DNA of 64,000 bases from Odiellus spinosus (GCA_963920705.1 OY987226.1:30566424-30630423); one strand, 5' to 3'. Shown: positions 47,186 to 58,456, numbered from the stretch's first letter. The notes: generated from the letters alone by a model not told the origin. A program made the numbers and translations.

Positions 47186-48904
47186 ATGAGCTCTGACAAC
47201 CCCGGGAAATTCCGAGAAAAATTGAAGGACAACTTGGGCAAACTTCTCGTTAAAGAAAATTTAAAAAAGGGAGGGGGCGAATCTTTCGTTCTTTCACCCA
47301 GAAGCAGTAATATGGACCTCTCTAGGGCCAGAGAGCGTAGGGAAACTAGAGTTAAAAATCAAAAGGGGAAGCATGACGGGGAGGGGCCTAATACCCCTGC
47401 TCGAGCTGGGAAAGTATTACTGTTTGTATTAGATGATGCCGAAATCACTGGGGCGATATCTACCTCTCTCCCTTCCCCTTCCTCTTCTGCCCCGCCGATC
47501 ACGCTTGAAGCCATCCGCGCGCTTCTTCAAACGGAATTACTGGCTTCTACGGAAAGGAAACAGAAAGATGATGCTGCTATCCTGGCCAAAATCGACGACC
47601 TCAGCAGACAACAAACCTCTCTCCAGGACCACATCTCCAAAAGCTTCCGCTCTTTTAAAGCCGACGTTATACGAGAAGTAGACGACAAGATATCCGTCAC
47701 CACCGGCATCGTGGCGACTTTAGAAGCCGAGCAAGCCGCCCAAAAGGCCGAACATACTGATATCTTGGCCCGGCTCGCCGCGCTTGACCACTCCGTGGCC
47801 ACGCTCAAGACCACCACTGCCGAATTTTCCACGCAGGTGCAAACCCTTCAGGATAAATCCGGGTCACAGACTACCGCACCGCCGAGTCTAGATAAAAACC
47901 TTATAGTTTTTGGCTTAAAATCGGATGCCATGGCAACCCCAGCCGGGGCTCTGACTTGGATCCGCTCGCACCTTCAGCTCGGAACCGGCTCCGTCCTTCA
48001 CATTACGGACACTACCCGTTTCGGAAAAAGCCCTGTGTTGAGCCGCCAACCAGTCCGGCTCGCTTTCGATACTATTACCCAGAGGGATGAAGTTCTAGCT
48101 GCAGCTAGACAACCATGGGCCACGGAACCAGATCCGAACATAGATGGACGGATCAACATAGTCCCGGATCGCACAGAGATTCAACGCCTGCGCCACCAAC
48201 TAAACCAACAATCTCGCCGCACACCACGCGGTAGGGGCCATCAGCCGGGTCGCCACAACTCTCGACACCACTCTCGACACCACTCTCGACACCACTCTCG
48301 ACACCACTCTCGACACCACTCTCGACACCACTCTCGACACCACTCTCGACACCACTCTCGACACCACTCTCGACACCACTCTCGGCCCAACTCTCGGCCC
48401 AACTCGCGGCCCAACTCGCGGCCCAACTCGCGGCCCAACTCTCGGCCCAACTCTCGGCCCAACTCTCGGCCCAACTCTCGAGCCAACTCTCGGCGCAACA
48501 CTCGAGCCAACTCTCGACACAATTCTCGTCCAGATGCCTCGCCCCAAGGTAACAATGGCTCTGAAGCCAGCGCTAAGCGCACCCACGGGCCACCCCATTC
48601 ATTCTTCAAGCCCTCGACGGCTTCAAAAAACGGGCACCGGGGTTCGCAGCGGCGGACCCACCAGCCCACCTCTCAGCCCGACAACCACAACCAACGGAAC
48701 CAGCCGAGCAATCGCCGGCACCAGCCGAACAACCACCGGAACCAGCCGAACAATCACCAGAACCAACCGAACAATCACCGGAACCAACCGAACAATCACC
48801 GGAACCAACCGAACAATCACCGGAACCAACCGAACAATCACCGGAACCAACCGAACAATCACCAGAACCAGCCGAGCAAACACCAGCCCCAGCACAACCA
48901 ATAA
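47186..48904 (+). CDS. ORF1 protein of non-LTR retrotransposon
   Basis: A 572-residue ORF beginning ATG. Residues about 90-230 form a long alpha-helical, coiled-coil-like region, probably for trimerisation. Residues 235-330 resemble the RRM-like RNA-binding part of L1-type ORF1p ([25 protein letters not shown]-like). The C-terminal third is simple-sequence protein: about eleven HHSR units, then about a dozen (P/A)NSR units, then NHRNQPN units. The basic tail probably binds nucleic acid. The repeats come from 12-bp and 24-bp DNA tandem arrays. It precedes ORF2 by about 150 bp, as in two-ORF LINEs. Confidence 0.8.
   Translation: MSSDNPGKFREKLKDNLGKLLVKENLKKGGGESFVLSPRSSNMDLSRARERRETRVKNQKGKHDGEGPNTPARAGKVLLFVLDDAEITGAISTSLPSPSSSAPPITLEAIRALLQTELLASTERKQKDDAAILAKIDDLSRQQTSLQDHISKSFRSFKADVIREVDDKISVTTGIVATLEAEQAAQKAEHTDILARLAALDHSVATLKTTTAEFSTQVQTLQDKSGSQTTAPPSLDKNLIVFGLKSDAMATPAGALTWIRSHLQLGTGSVLHITDTTRFGKSPVLSRQPVRLAFDTITQRDEVLAAARQPWATEPDPNIDGRINIVPDRTEIQRLRHQLNQQSRRTPRGRGHQPGRHNSRHHSRHHSRHHSRHHSRHHSRHHSRHHSRHHSRHHSRHHSRPNSRPNSRPNSRPNSRPNSRPNSRPNSRPNSRANSRRNTRANSRHNSRPDASPQGNNGSEASAKRTHGPPHSFFKPSTASKNGHRGSQRRTHQPTSQPDNHNQRNQPSNRRHQPNNHRNQPNNHQNQPNNHRNQPNNHRNQPNNHRNQPNNHRNQPNNHQNQPSKHQPQHNQ
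48255..48890. repeat. In-frame tandem arrays within ORF1
   Basis: A 12-bp unit, CGACACCACTCT, repeats about eleven times, passes into CGGCCCAACTC(T/G) units to about 48520, and a 24-bp AACCAACCGAACAATCACCGG-type array spans about 48720-48880. All units are multiples of three, so copy-number changes keep the frame. Confidence 0.9.
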
Positions 48905-49053
48905 CGCCCGGGCCACCCTACCAAACCTCTATATCGCGCCCGACCCCTATCCCTACTCCTACGATACCGCTAACGGCGGCCGGCCAGACTACTTACCCAA
49001 GGGTCTCTCACAAGAAAGTAAAACGTGGCAAACGTAGAAATAAAAGATTGCTC

Positions 49054-52000
49054 ATGCAACACAGACTGGGCTTCATCAATATGCAGGGCGGTCGGTGCGA
49101 TGCGAAATGGGAGGAGTTAGCCGGCGTCATGGCAAAGGACGGGATTCACGTCTTTGCCGTGGCTGAAACTCACCTCAGAGAGGGCGAAACCCCGCCAATT
49201 CCTGGAGGCCTCCAGTGGACAAGTTTAAATTGCGCTCGTGGTCAGAAAGGGGGTGGCGGTCTAGGGGTCTTATCCACTGAAGCTATCAATATCACTAAAC
49301 GGTGCAAAGAGCATTTTTGGTTCACAACGGAGGCCGACCCGTCGACCCACATTGCAGCCGTATACTGTGCTTCTGGCCGCTCCCAAGAGGTCCACGACTG
49401 GAACGAGGCTATTTACGCATGCTTAACCACAGATATCGAGGCTATCGGACGTGAACACAGGGTATGCCTCGTAGGTGACTTCAATGGGCATATTGCCGAG
49501 CTCCCGCGGGAGGACCAGACCGGGGAACACCTCGACGAAAATGGTAATGGTCGCCTGCTAAAAGCATTCGCTACGGACAATGACCTCTGCATCGGCAACC
49601 TGTCCCCTAAATGTTCTGGGCGGTTTACATGGCAAGGCGCTACGTCACGTACGACGATAGATTATGTGCTATGCTCTGACGCTTTCGCGGTGGTCCTTGA
49701 CTCCATCACTATAGACGACCAAAGGCATAGTACAATAGGCAGCGATCACAACTCGATCGTTCTCAGGTGGCGAGGGCACCGCCCTCGGGCCCTGCTCTCC
49801 GCCCCCGCTGCCGCCAAGTCTACATGGAACTTACACGACAAAGAGGCTCTCCTAAACCTCTCCGCCTACATGGAATCCTGCGCCACAATAGGACTCAAAA
49901 CATATGATGCGTTTACTTCCGCGTTATACACCGGGATGTCGCTTCATCTCAAACGTAAGGTGGTGTCGGGGCAGACCCACAAGGGATACCAACCAAAAAG
50001 ATGGTGGGATGCGGACGTCGCGGCCGCTATGGCGGAAAGGAAACGTCTCAATCGCCTACACCGGCTTAGTGTTCGGCAAGGAGACCCCCCTACGGTTATC
50101 AAAGACCATTGGGCCACATACCAACGGGCAAAACCTACCGTTAAGTCAACAATCCAGAACAAAATACGTAAGACACACCGAGCAACCGAAAAAGAAATCT
50201 TGGAAGCTGGGAAGGAGAAAGGCCGGAAATTCTGGAGGTACCTCAAAAAGTTACGACGCCAAGGAACTATGCTTGAAAAGAGACTTAAGGGCGTCCGCTC
50301 GAAAACCGGAACTCTTTTTACTACTCAAACTGACATCGTACACCGCATAGTTGAATTCGTTCATGACCTAGAAACAGACCTGCTAAGTACGCCGCGAGTT
50401 ACCCTTCCGTCAGAGGCCGCACCGAATACTCTCGCCACAACCCAAACAGTAATGTCAGACCCCTTACTTGAGTCCCAGGAGGACGATATGAACGACGCTT
50501 TCACCTGCGTGGAGCTTCAGGTGGTCCTAAAACACCTTAAAACCGGAAAGGCGGCTGGGGTAGATTCAATACACGCCGAAACTCTTAAGAGTCTGGGCCC
50601 TCAAGCCAGACTCGCGCTACTCAACATACTGAACGACCAGCGGTTCGACCGCGCGATCCCGGATGCGTGGAAAAGTGCTAGAGTCACCCTTTTATATAAG
50701 GGTAAGGCAAAGGACGACACTGACCTTTCTTCCTACCGCCCAATTGCCGTGTCATCAGTCATATATAAGGTGTATGCCCTGCTCATGAAGAATCGCTTAA
50801 GCCCTTTCTTGGAAAGAAATAACCTTCTCCACGACGCTCAAATGGGGTTTCGCCCAAATCGTCGTCTCGCAGACAGCATTTTCATCATCACAAAACTTAT
50901 CGACCTCTCCCAGCGTCAGGGCACGCCCCTAGAAGTGGTTTTTCTAGACATCCAGAAGGCGTACGATAGCGTAGACCGAGACCGCCTCTGGGACACACTC
51001 TTGGAAAAAGGGGTACCTGCCGCTTTCGTGGCGGACTTTCGGTGCCTATACGCTACTTGCACCTACCAATACTCGCTCGATGGGTTTACCACCCCTCTCG
51101 TGCCCAGCCTCGTAGGCCTCAAACAGGGGTGCCCCCTCTCAACGGTCCTCTTCATCGCGTACATTGATAAGCTGGCTGTAAATCTGTGTAATTTACAGTT
51201 GGGTGCCACCCTTCCAGCCGTAGGGAACGGGGAAGCTACGATGGTCTCATGTCTTTGCTATGCCGATGACATTGTCCTCCTTGCCAACTCCCGCCCAGCC
51301 ATGCAGATCCTACTAAACGTGTGTACGAAGTTTACCAGATCGACTGGACTCCGCTTCAGTCCAGAAAAATCCAACTCGCTCTCCTTCCACAGAAAGGGAT
51401 TCGCCCCGCCATTTAGGCTCCAGGATTTCTACGTGCCGGAAGTGGAGGAGTACGTCTACTTGGGGGTCAAACTAACAAATGTTGGACATTACCTCAGCCG
51501 CGCGGCTACGGACCTCACTAAAAAATCAAATTCCCTTAGATGGGCCATAAGGAACCTAGCCGAAGGTTCCTACAATAAATACTCCGTAGCTCGCACTCTT
51601 TGGAAAGCAGTGGCGGTCCCCGCGCTTACACATGGGAATGAAGTCCTGTGCTTCCCCATGACGGTGTCAACTACCTTAGAACGTGTCCAAACGCTGGTCG
51701 GAAAAACGGCGCTGAACGCGGCCCCCATGGCGGCCAATGCTGCGGTCCAAGGGGAGATGGGCTGGAGCACTATGGAGGCGCGAGAGGCTAAATCAAAGCT
51801 CAAATACCTGGGCAGGCTAAAATTCCTCCCAGACGACACGGTCACGAGACAGGTGTATACGTCGATCCGCGGCAACGGGCTGTCCACTGATTGGACTACA
51901 CGCGTCTCTGCCCTCGACCGGAAAAATGGCAAGGGAACAGAAAGAGGCCTTTCGACATCATACAACCAGTGGGCGCACACAGTCGAAGGGGAAGTGCGTG

Positions 52001-52439
52001 AACACGCGGAACGCATCTGGCGGTCGGCGGTATGCAATAAAGAGAGCCTTAACACATACCGCGCTAAACAAACCCCGTCCCCAGAGTTCTTTTATAATGG
52101 CTCCTTTAGCTCGGGCCTCCTTTTCCAAGCGCGTACGGGCTCCCTCCTGACCGCGGTCCAAGGTTTGGGGACTTCTCCTCGACGTGCCGGTTATGCGATA
52201 ACGCGGCCGAAGACCTGTACCATGTGCTTTTCGAGTGCCCGGCGACTGGTCGGGATACCGCCATACAAGCATGGCGAGAAAAAAACTGCGATACGCCCTT
52301 GCCCGAGGTACTAGGTCTATCAACGACCGACTGGTCTAAAGACTTAGTCCAGCAAATCCTACGCAGTTGGCAAGCCCTGAAAACCGCCTGGCGACGTCAC
52401 CACCACGACATCAACGACAACGACGACGTAACTAACTAA
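49054..52439 (+). pseudogene. ORF2: APE endonuclease-reverse transcriptase, late frameshift
   Basis: The N-terminal 240 residues are an APE-type endonuclease (FINMQGG, AVAETHL, LVGDFNGH, TIDYVL, SDHNSI). The reverse transcriptase follows, with KAAGVD, SSYRPIAV, FLDIQKAYD, LKQGCPLS and the active-site box CYADDIV, then the thumb. A C-terminal zinc-knuckle-like motif, CRLCDNAAEDLYHVLFECP, is in a different frame. A one-base change near 52165 makes the long frame run on to 52314 with a nonsense tail. The true frame continues 52224-52439 to TAA. All enzymatic domains are therefore intact. I cannot name the clade with confidence. Confidence 0.85.
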
Positions 52440-52481
52440 ACGAACTGGTTATAACTACATTACCTTCTAGTTCGGTCTGTC

Positions 52482-52519
52482 CATAGACTAAGAACGGGTT
52501 TCACCCTGGACACGCGACG
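52482..52519 (+). repeat. Left terminal inverted repeat, 38 bp
   Basis: Begins CATAGACTAAGAAC; exact inverse of 58114-58151. Confidence 0.95.
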
Positions 52520-52915
52520 GGCAGCTATCTCCGCCTTCCACTGTAGTTTGCCAGATTTTTAAAAAAGTTATGGAACTTGGTGGGGCAGTTCGCTGGCGCC
52601 TCTGGCGGTCATCAGGCCAATTATTGTAGCTGCGCAGGCGCGTTAGCAGTTTCCGGCCTATTTCCGGAATCCGGAGTTTTTTTTTAAGGTTTTTTTTCTG
52701 TTACGGAAATTATTATACGAGCGGGCTCTTTGCTGAGTTTTTATGTTGTTTGCTACATAAATACCTTATGAAGTGATGTAGAGATATCTACCTAATTACA
52801 GCATGATTACAGGTATGTTAGTTAATGACGATATGTAACATTAGCGTTCAGAAAATTATTGTTAATGTTAATATTATTTTATATTCTTAAGCCTTTGTTG
52901 TTTACCTATGGAAAA

Positions 52916-55676
52916 ATGCCAAAAAACAAGAACTGTATTTATCTAGGCTGTCGAAGCGACAGTCGTTATGCAGAGAAAGAATACATGCAAAACGTGTTCT
53001 TTGTACCATTTCCCAAACCAAAAAGAAATTATTTAAAATGTGTTCGGTGGCTTCATTGGCTGGATCGTCCTGACTTTAACACTGAACGAGTTAATTCTAG
53101 TACTTTTGTTTGCTCAAAACATTTTGAAGGATTTGTGGGGCCCTCAGAAAAGTTTCCAGATCCAATATACGGAGTTACGGAAGAATTTAGTTTGAGAAGA
53201 AACCAATCTGTTCGAGTCAACAAATCTAGCATGATATCACCGCCTTCAGAATTGGAAATCGGTTTAACTGTAGAAATAGGTAACTCTAGTGAAAATGAAG
53301 ATTGCAATGATAACATTGAAACGTCACTTTTACCCTCGTACAAATTGGACCACAACTATTGTTTTAACGAAAACAATAGTAATAGTTGCCTCAAGATTGA
53401 TAAAATAAACAAACTACTAAACTTTAAACTGCCATTAACATGGTGCCTAACGTTTATTCCAGATGGAATGTGTCTTTTTAAATTAAATTTAAAAACAAAT
53501 CAGATAATTCTGAAGTTGACCATTGATAACGTACTTTCCTTGAAATTAGAGGTACTCAATATTGTAACTACCAGCCATACGCTTATGGAAGATTTCCCAA
53601 CTCTTATTTCATCAAAAAGAATCCTTTTAAAATGCTTAGAATACTTGGATAAATTATATGTCTGTTCAGGTAATGAAACCCTAGAACACATAAAACATTT
53701 TGAACGAATGAATTCGAAGGCAATATCAATGTGTCCTTTTACATTAACATTGCGGCATGCCAAATGTGAGCTTCTATCCAAAACACCAGTATGCCCAAAA
53801 TGTGTCCCGTTAAAACACGAGTTTCATTTGCTCTTGAAAAGAAAACGAGCAATCGACGAAGCTAATCCAATTAAAAAACCAAGGTTGATAAATATGAATA
53901 AAGGTGAACTTATATCCAGCTTAAAGGAATCAATTTCTGTAAAGGAAAAGCTGTTAAAAGAAAATGAAAAACTAAAACAAACAATACAATCAATTCAATT
54001 GAAAATTGAAAACAAGGGAAAGGAGATTGATATACAAAACCATTCTACGATGATAAAAATTCTCGAAAAGCATGTTGAACAACTACCGGAAAAAAAGCGA
54101 TTTGCTGATTTATTTTTGGAAACCCAATTAAAAATTTTAAAAGAAAAAAATCCGACACAACGACGCTGGCATCCGTTAGTAGTCCAATGGTGTCTATTTA
54201 TGTACAGAAAATCACCATCTCTTTACAAAATTCTACGAGAAACAGAAACGTTGAAGCTACCAGGAACAAACACGTTATTTCGTCACAATATTGAGTTTCA
54301 AAGTAAACCAGGCTTCCAGGATAAAATATTTAAACAAATGGTCGATGAAATAAATCCAAGTTCTCTTCCACCACATCAACAATATTTTTGTCTCTTGTTA
54401 GACGAAATAAAAATAAAAGAAGATCTTGTCTACAAAAAAGGTTCCGGTGATTTAATTGGATATACTAAGCTAAACGACACCTACGAACAAATTGACGCAA
54501 TGAAAGACCAAACCACACAAGAAAAACCACTGGCAACGCATGCTTTAATGTTAATGCTTCGTGGAGCAACCTCTAATTTTAAATACCCAGTAGCATATTT
54601 TGCAACTAACTCCCTCACAGCTGAAACACTTTCAAGCATTGTTTGGGAAGCGGTAAAAAATCTTGAGTTATGTGGTTTGAAAATATTGTGTATCATCGGA
54701 GATGGAGCTTCAACAAATAGAAGATTTTTTACGAAGAACAGCACAGCAGAGATCAATTACAAATGTGAAAATCCTTATTCTCTTGAAGAAAGAAATATTT
54801 TTTTCATTTTTGATGTACCACATTTACTAAAAACTGCAAGGAATTGCGTAAACAGCAGTACGGATAACTGTGCAGTTCGAAAGTTACGTATAAATGGGCA
54901 AGACATCCTATGGTCAACCTTTGAGGAAGTGTTTAATTTGGAACAAGCCACTAAAGGAAATTTAAGACAACTTCATAAGCTAATGATAGAGCACATTAAG
55001 TTAACTCCATTCAGCAAAATGCGTGTTAAATATGCTAGTCAAGTTCTTTCCCAATCAATGGCAAATTTTCTAAAAAACCATATGGATTTTGGAGATAAAG
55101 TGTCAGAAACCATAAAATTCGTCGAACTATTTAATAAATGGTTTGATATACTAAACACTAGAAATTGCACGGAAGGATTTTACTCCAGGAATCCGAATCT
55201 CTATCCATTCAAAAGTGTTAATGACAACCGTCTTAAGTGGCTGGAAAATGAGTTTATACCATATTTACAGAATTGGGAAGAACAAATTAGAACCCTACCA
55301 GGAGAATTTACTACAACCGAACGGAATCGTATGTTTCTAAGCCGGGAAACATACACAGGCCTAATTCAAACAAGTAATTTAACAAACAGTTATATTTAAA
55401 TTGTCAAATTCTAAGTCTTAAATTTATATTTTTACAGCCAAAGCAATGCTCGAGATTGTGCCATTTTTAATTAATAAGGGGGCAAAATATGTTTTAACAC
55501 GTCATTTTAATCAAGATCCCTTGGAACACGAGTTTAGCCTTCACCGACAAGCTTGTGGCTCAGCGACAAATCCCACGTTAGACCAGTTTTCTACCAGCGT
55601 TGGAAACTTAAACCAACTAAAAAGCGCAAATTTGAAAATTTCTGTATATGGAGGAAATACTGAACAAATATATTAA
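52916..55676 (+). CDS. THAP-domain P-element transposase, two exons, open
   Basis: Exons 52916-55373 and 55438-55676, joined across a 64-bp GT-AG intron in phase, give 898 residues, close to the usual length of THAP9-like transposases (about 900). The THAP domain is at the N-terminus (CIYLGC, WLHWLDRP, CSKHFEG). A coiled-coil segment lies near residues 340-390. The RNase H-like catalytic region follows, with candidate acids D in CLLLDEIKI, D in IIGDGAST and E in NQDPLEHEF; the last lies in exon 2, so splicing is needed for a complete active site. The frame opens upstream of 52916, but this ATG starts directly before the THAP motif. No stop or frameshift was found. It should bind the element ends and catalyse excision and insertion. 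Confidence 0.88.
55374..55437 (+). other. Intron of the P-type transposase
   Basis: The donor is GTAATTT; the acceptor is TTTTTACAG. Both sides are in phase 1. The unspliced frame ends at TAA 55397-55399, giving an 827-residue product without the final catalytic Glu. Retention of the homologous type of intron makes a repressor in Drosophila P elements, so regulated splicing here is a reasonable inference. Confidence 0.75.
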
Positions 55677-55880
55677 ATTAAATTGATTAAACTATTAGTT
55701 TATGTAAATCATTTCAGGCACAAAATTTTAGGAACCTCTTTATTTTAAAAATATCACAATTAAAATAATAGGACTTCTTACTAGGCATGTCGGGAGTACT
55801 TGATTTAGGTAGAATACTTGATCGAGCTTGGAGTTCATTAAACAACTTAAAATATCACAATTTAAAATTAGGACTTCTTA

Positions 55881-55911
55881 CATAGACTAAGAACGGGTTT
55901 CTTAGTCTATG
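55881..55911. mobile_element. 31-bp micro-element 1 (TIR tips only)
   Basis: Two 14-bp arms (CATAGACTAAGAAC and its inverse, one mismatch) joined by GGG. The arms equal the first 14 bp of the host transposon's terminal repeats. CTTCTTA at 55874-55880 and 55912-55918 is an exact 7-bp target duplication. Confidence 0.88.
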
Positions 55912-55919
55912 CTTCTTAC

Positions 55920-55950
55920 CATAGACTAAGAACGGGGTTCTTAGTCTATG
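55920..55950. mobile_element. 31-bp micro-element 2 (TIR tips only)
   Basis: Perfect 14-bp arms around GGG, differing from micro-element 1 by one base. TTCTTAC at 55913-55919 and 55951-55957 is an exact 7-bp target duplication. Removing both micro-elements and one copy of each duplication gives GGACTTCTTACTAGG, which is present as a paralogous empty site at 55771-55785. Confidence 0.88.
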
Positions 55951-56174
55951 TTCTTACTAGGAATACTTGATCGAGCTTCGAGTTGAGTATTCAAGTCGAG
56001 GCTCGATAACTAAAATTTATTTTTTACCTTGCCAGTTGCCACAAATTTTAATAAAATATCTCGCTTTATTTACCCTGTTAACTCGATACTCAAAATGTAA
56101 AATTTTTGATCCTCGAAGCTCGACTCGAAACCCGAAATCAAGGCTCGCACATACCTACAAAATATTGCATTTTA

Positions 56175-57918
56175 CTAAAAGTTATAGCTATCTGCTAGGG
56201 CTTTTCTAATTCTTTCTTTGGAATTAATCACAGATTTTGCTTTGGATTTGTTTAATTTCCTTCTTGCTTCAGATTTAAAGGCATTGTGGAGTTTCTTTCT
56301 TTCGCCATTCCCGATTGTATTGCAAACAGTATTCACAACTAGTTTTAATAATTTGGTTTCTGTTGTTAGAGACATTCCACAGGGTTTGCAAAAAGAATTC
56401 CATTTCTTTAAAATGTAAGCACTTTTAAAAACATTTTCTACAGCTTTCAATTTTTTGTTTTCAATGCACTTGCCATCGTAAAAACGTGCAATTATGTCGA
56501 GCATGAAATTAAAAAAATAAAATGCTTCATGAGAGCAGTATATTAATCCTCCACGGTCTTGGATTGTAGTCCAGCCATCAGGTAGATTACATTTTGATCC
56601 CTCGCGGAATTTTAGAACCGTTTCAAGAGATTGCCCTTCATTATGCGTAAGAAGTTTTCTTAAGACTGATCCAATAACGTAATGCCACGTCTCTGATGAT
56701 TCATTGTGATAGCGAGGTTTTTCTGGTTCATCTTGTTTAGCTGTCATCTTTGGTTTGAATGAGATAAATTTCTTGAAAACTTCATCAATTAAAATTCGGA
56801 CAGCGACTTGTTTTGCTTTCTGAGTCAAGGAATCATTTACCTGCTAATTTAATATATGTTAGAAGATATCTATTACGCGCAAATACAAAATAAACTTACA
56901 CCAAGAATTGAAATGAAATACTTTATTTCATTTGTAGTTTGATTAAAAATTGAGACTTTATCCCAGTAACGTTCATGGGATATCCCAGTAAAGTTTTCAC
57001 TTAAAACCTTTTCCCAATACATAATATCCGCAGTTGAAAGTGTTTTCAGCCAACATGTCATATTTTTGTTTTCAGCTGTGTGGAATGGTCGTTCTATCGA
57101 TGCCAATGTTTTTATACATTCAGCAAAGAACTCCTCGGAACATTCCAGAAATTCATTTCCTAAAGAAGTTTATTTTTTTTTCAGTTACAGAAACTACATT
57201 TGCCTAACATTTCCCGCGATATACTTTTCGGGAAAATTAACAATACTAAAATATTCTATACAATTTAAACAATTAAGCTGGGTTTTCCAAGGAGCAGGTA
57301 GCTCAATAATCGAGTGGCGCCGAGAAAAAACTTTCCCGCTAAACGAGTCGCTACCCCCTTCGATGAGATATTCTCATTTCGTTTAATTTTTATCGCACCC
57401 GCTGGATTTTTACCCGAAACCTGCTCCTTTGAAAACCCCGCTTTACACCTACGACTCATTGTGTTGTTCACTAATTTCTTCTTCCTGGGTGTTTTCTCTC
57501 TAATTGAAATAATTTAAAATAAATTTAATTGCTTGGTTAATAGTTAGTTTAAAGAGAGGTTTTACTTTTGATTTTCTTTTTCCATTATCTCCCTTTGTAT
57601 ACATTTCTTACATACAATCGAAGTTTCTGTTGGTTCTAGGCCTTTAATTTCGCCAAATAATTCATCGTCTATCATAAAATAAAATACCATTTCTGTTAAA
57701 TAATAAATTGAATAAGTAAAGATGTAAGATTAAGATACCTGAAAGCATTGCATCAAAATTTTCTTTCTGAATCAGCCTTACAGAATCGAGCCCAATTGGG
57801 GCAGCATCTGATTTACCGTCACAGCCTAAAATCCATATATTATTATTAAAACAGAATAGTAAAAATGGGAATAAATAATAAACCTACCATTAATAATTTC
57901 AGTGGTATCGTTGTTCAT
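56175..57918 (-). CDS. Second gene of P-type element, six exons, unknown function
   Basis: On the minus strand, exons 57918-57888, 57825-57739, 57692-57566, 57499-57414, 57159-56900 and 56840-56175 join in phase through GT-AG introns to 418 residues, starting MNNDTTEIING and ending ALADSYNF. The exon 4 donor (57414) is the least certain; an alternative GTAGGT lies slightly upstream. Visible features are a CKKC pair in exon 3 (possible zinc site), a basic KTPRKKK stretch, FLECSEEFF, FHTAENKNMTCWL, and a Lys/Arg-rich C-terminal segment. I do not recognise the family. The last exon alone has 222 open codons. Its position inside the TIRs, converging on the transposase gene, indicates an element-encoded accessory protein. 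Captured host cargo is the alternative. Confidence 0.7.
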
Positions 57919-58113
57919 AATTCATTACTTCATTTACAATTATAGCCAAGGCCTAAATTAGGGAGCTAAACATGCAGCGCGAACGGAAATTGACAAGATT
58001 ATGGGATATAGACATCCGGGTAGAGATGGTCACGTGGTAAGGAAGAGCGCACCACCGAAACGTACTAGTAGCGCCTCTATCGGCAATAACAGTTACTAAT
58101 GACGTAAGGAGCA

Positions 58114-58151
58114 CGTCGCGTGTCCAGGGTGAAACCCGTTCTTAGTCTATG
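58114..58151 (-). repeat. Right terminal inverted repeat, 38 bp
   Basis: Exact inverse of 52482-52519, followed by target duplication GTCTGTC. Confidence 0.95.
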
Positions 58152-58158
58152 GTCTGTC

Positions 58159-58313
58159 GAAAAACAATTTCATCGATATTCGTATCTTACTTCTTTGTAT
58201 TATTATTATCATTATTTTATTGTATTAATGTATTTGCTGAGCTTCCCCGACAGGGAAGCCGCCCCGTTTTAAAGGGGTGCACTTCGTGCGGCACCAAATA
58301 AACCTGTAATAAA
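58159..58313 (+). mobile_element. 3' UTR tail of the split non-LTR retrotransposon
   Basis: Directly beyond the P-type element are a (TTA/TCA)-rich tract and then three consecutive stem-loops (GCTTCCC..GGGAAGC, CCCC..GGGG, GTGC..GCAC). AAATAAACC and TAATAAA follow. A structured 3' end with a short A/T-rich tail is what non-LTR reverse transcriptases use for priming. The assignment to the element at 46665-52481 follows from the P insertion's target duplication. Confidence 0.65.
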
Positions 58314-58456
58314 TTTTGTCGCCATCTACAGCTCAAAAACTGAAGTATTTTCTTTATTTTTCTCCTTTCAATAAACTGTCGTTTGTAGATAACCTTACAA
58401 TTGAAATAATTTGAGGGAGTATTTTTTTGATTTAAATTGGTTTTGTGTTTAGAATA

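Larger units (their letters stand above)
46665..52481 (+). mobile_element. Two-ORF non-LTR retrotransposon (main part)
   Basis: ORF1 (47186-48904) and an endonuclease-reverse transcriptase ORF2 (from 49054) lie in tandem on the plus strand. The 5' boundary is uncertain; about 500 bp of GC-richer leader precede ORF1. The 3' UTR is split by the P-type transposon at 52482. Its continuation (58159-58311) ends in stem-loops, AATAAA and TAATAAA. GC content and codon use are clearly higher than in surrounding DNA. Confidence 0.85.
52482..58151 (+). mobile_element. Intact two-gene P-type (THAP) DNA transposon, 5670 bp
   Basis: The first 38 bp (CATAGACTAAGAACGGG.. to CACGCGACG) are perfectly inverted at 58114-58151. 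GTCTGTC at 52475-52481 and 58152-58158 is an exact 7-bp target duplication. The plus strand carries an uninterrupted THAP transposase gene in the left half. The minus strand carries a second multi-exon gene in the right half; the two converge. The insertion lies in the 3' UTR of the non-LTR element. Perfect TIRs, an exact target duplication and two open genes suggest a recently active, possibly autonomous element. Confidence 0.92.

Noticed and set aside
48200..48669. Arg-rich and Val/Gly-rich antisense ORFs over ORF1
   Set aside because: They are open only because the 12-bp tandem array lacks stops in every frame; they are shadows of ORF1.
55881..55950. Reading the two 31-bp hairpins as transcription terminators between convergent genes
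   Set aside because: Exact 7-bp target duplications, identity with the transposon tips and a nearby empty site show they are insertions; a secondary role is not excluded.
56175..57106. Treating the minus-strand ORFs near 56-57 kb as two separate small genes
   Set aside because: In-phase GT-AG introns link them and four upstream exons into one open frame.
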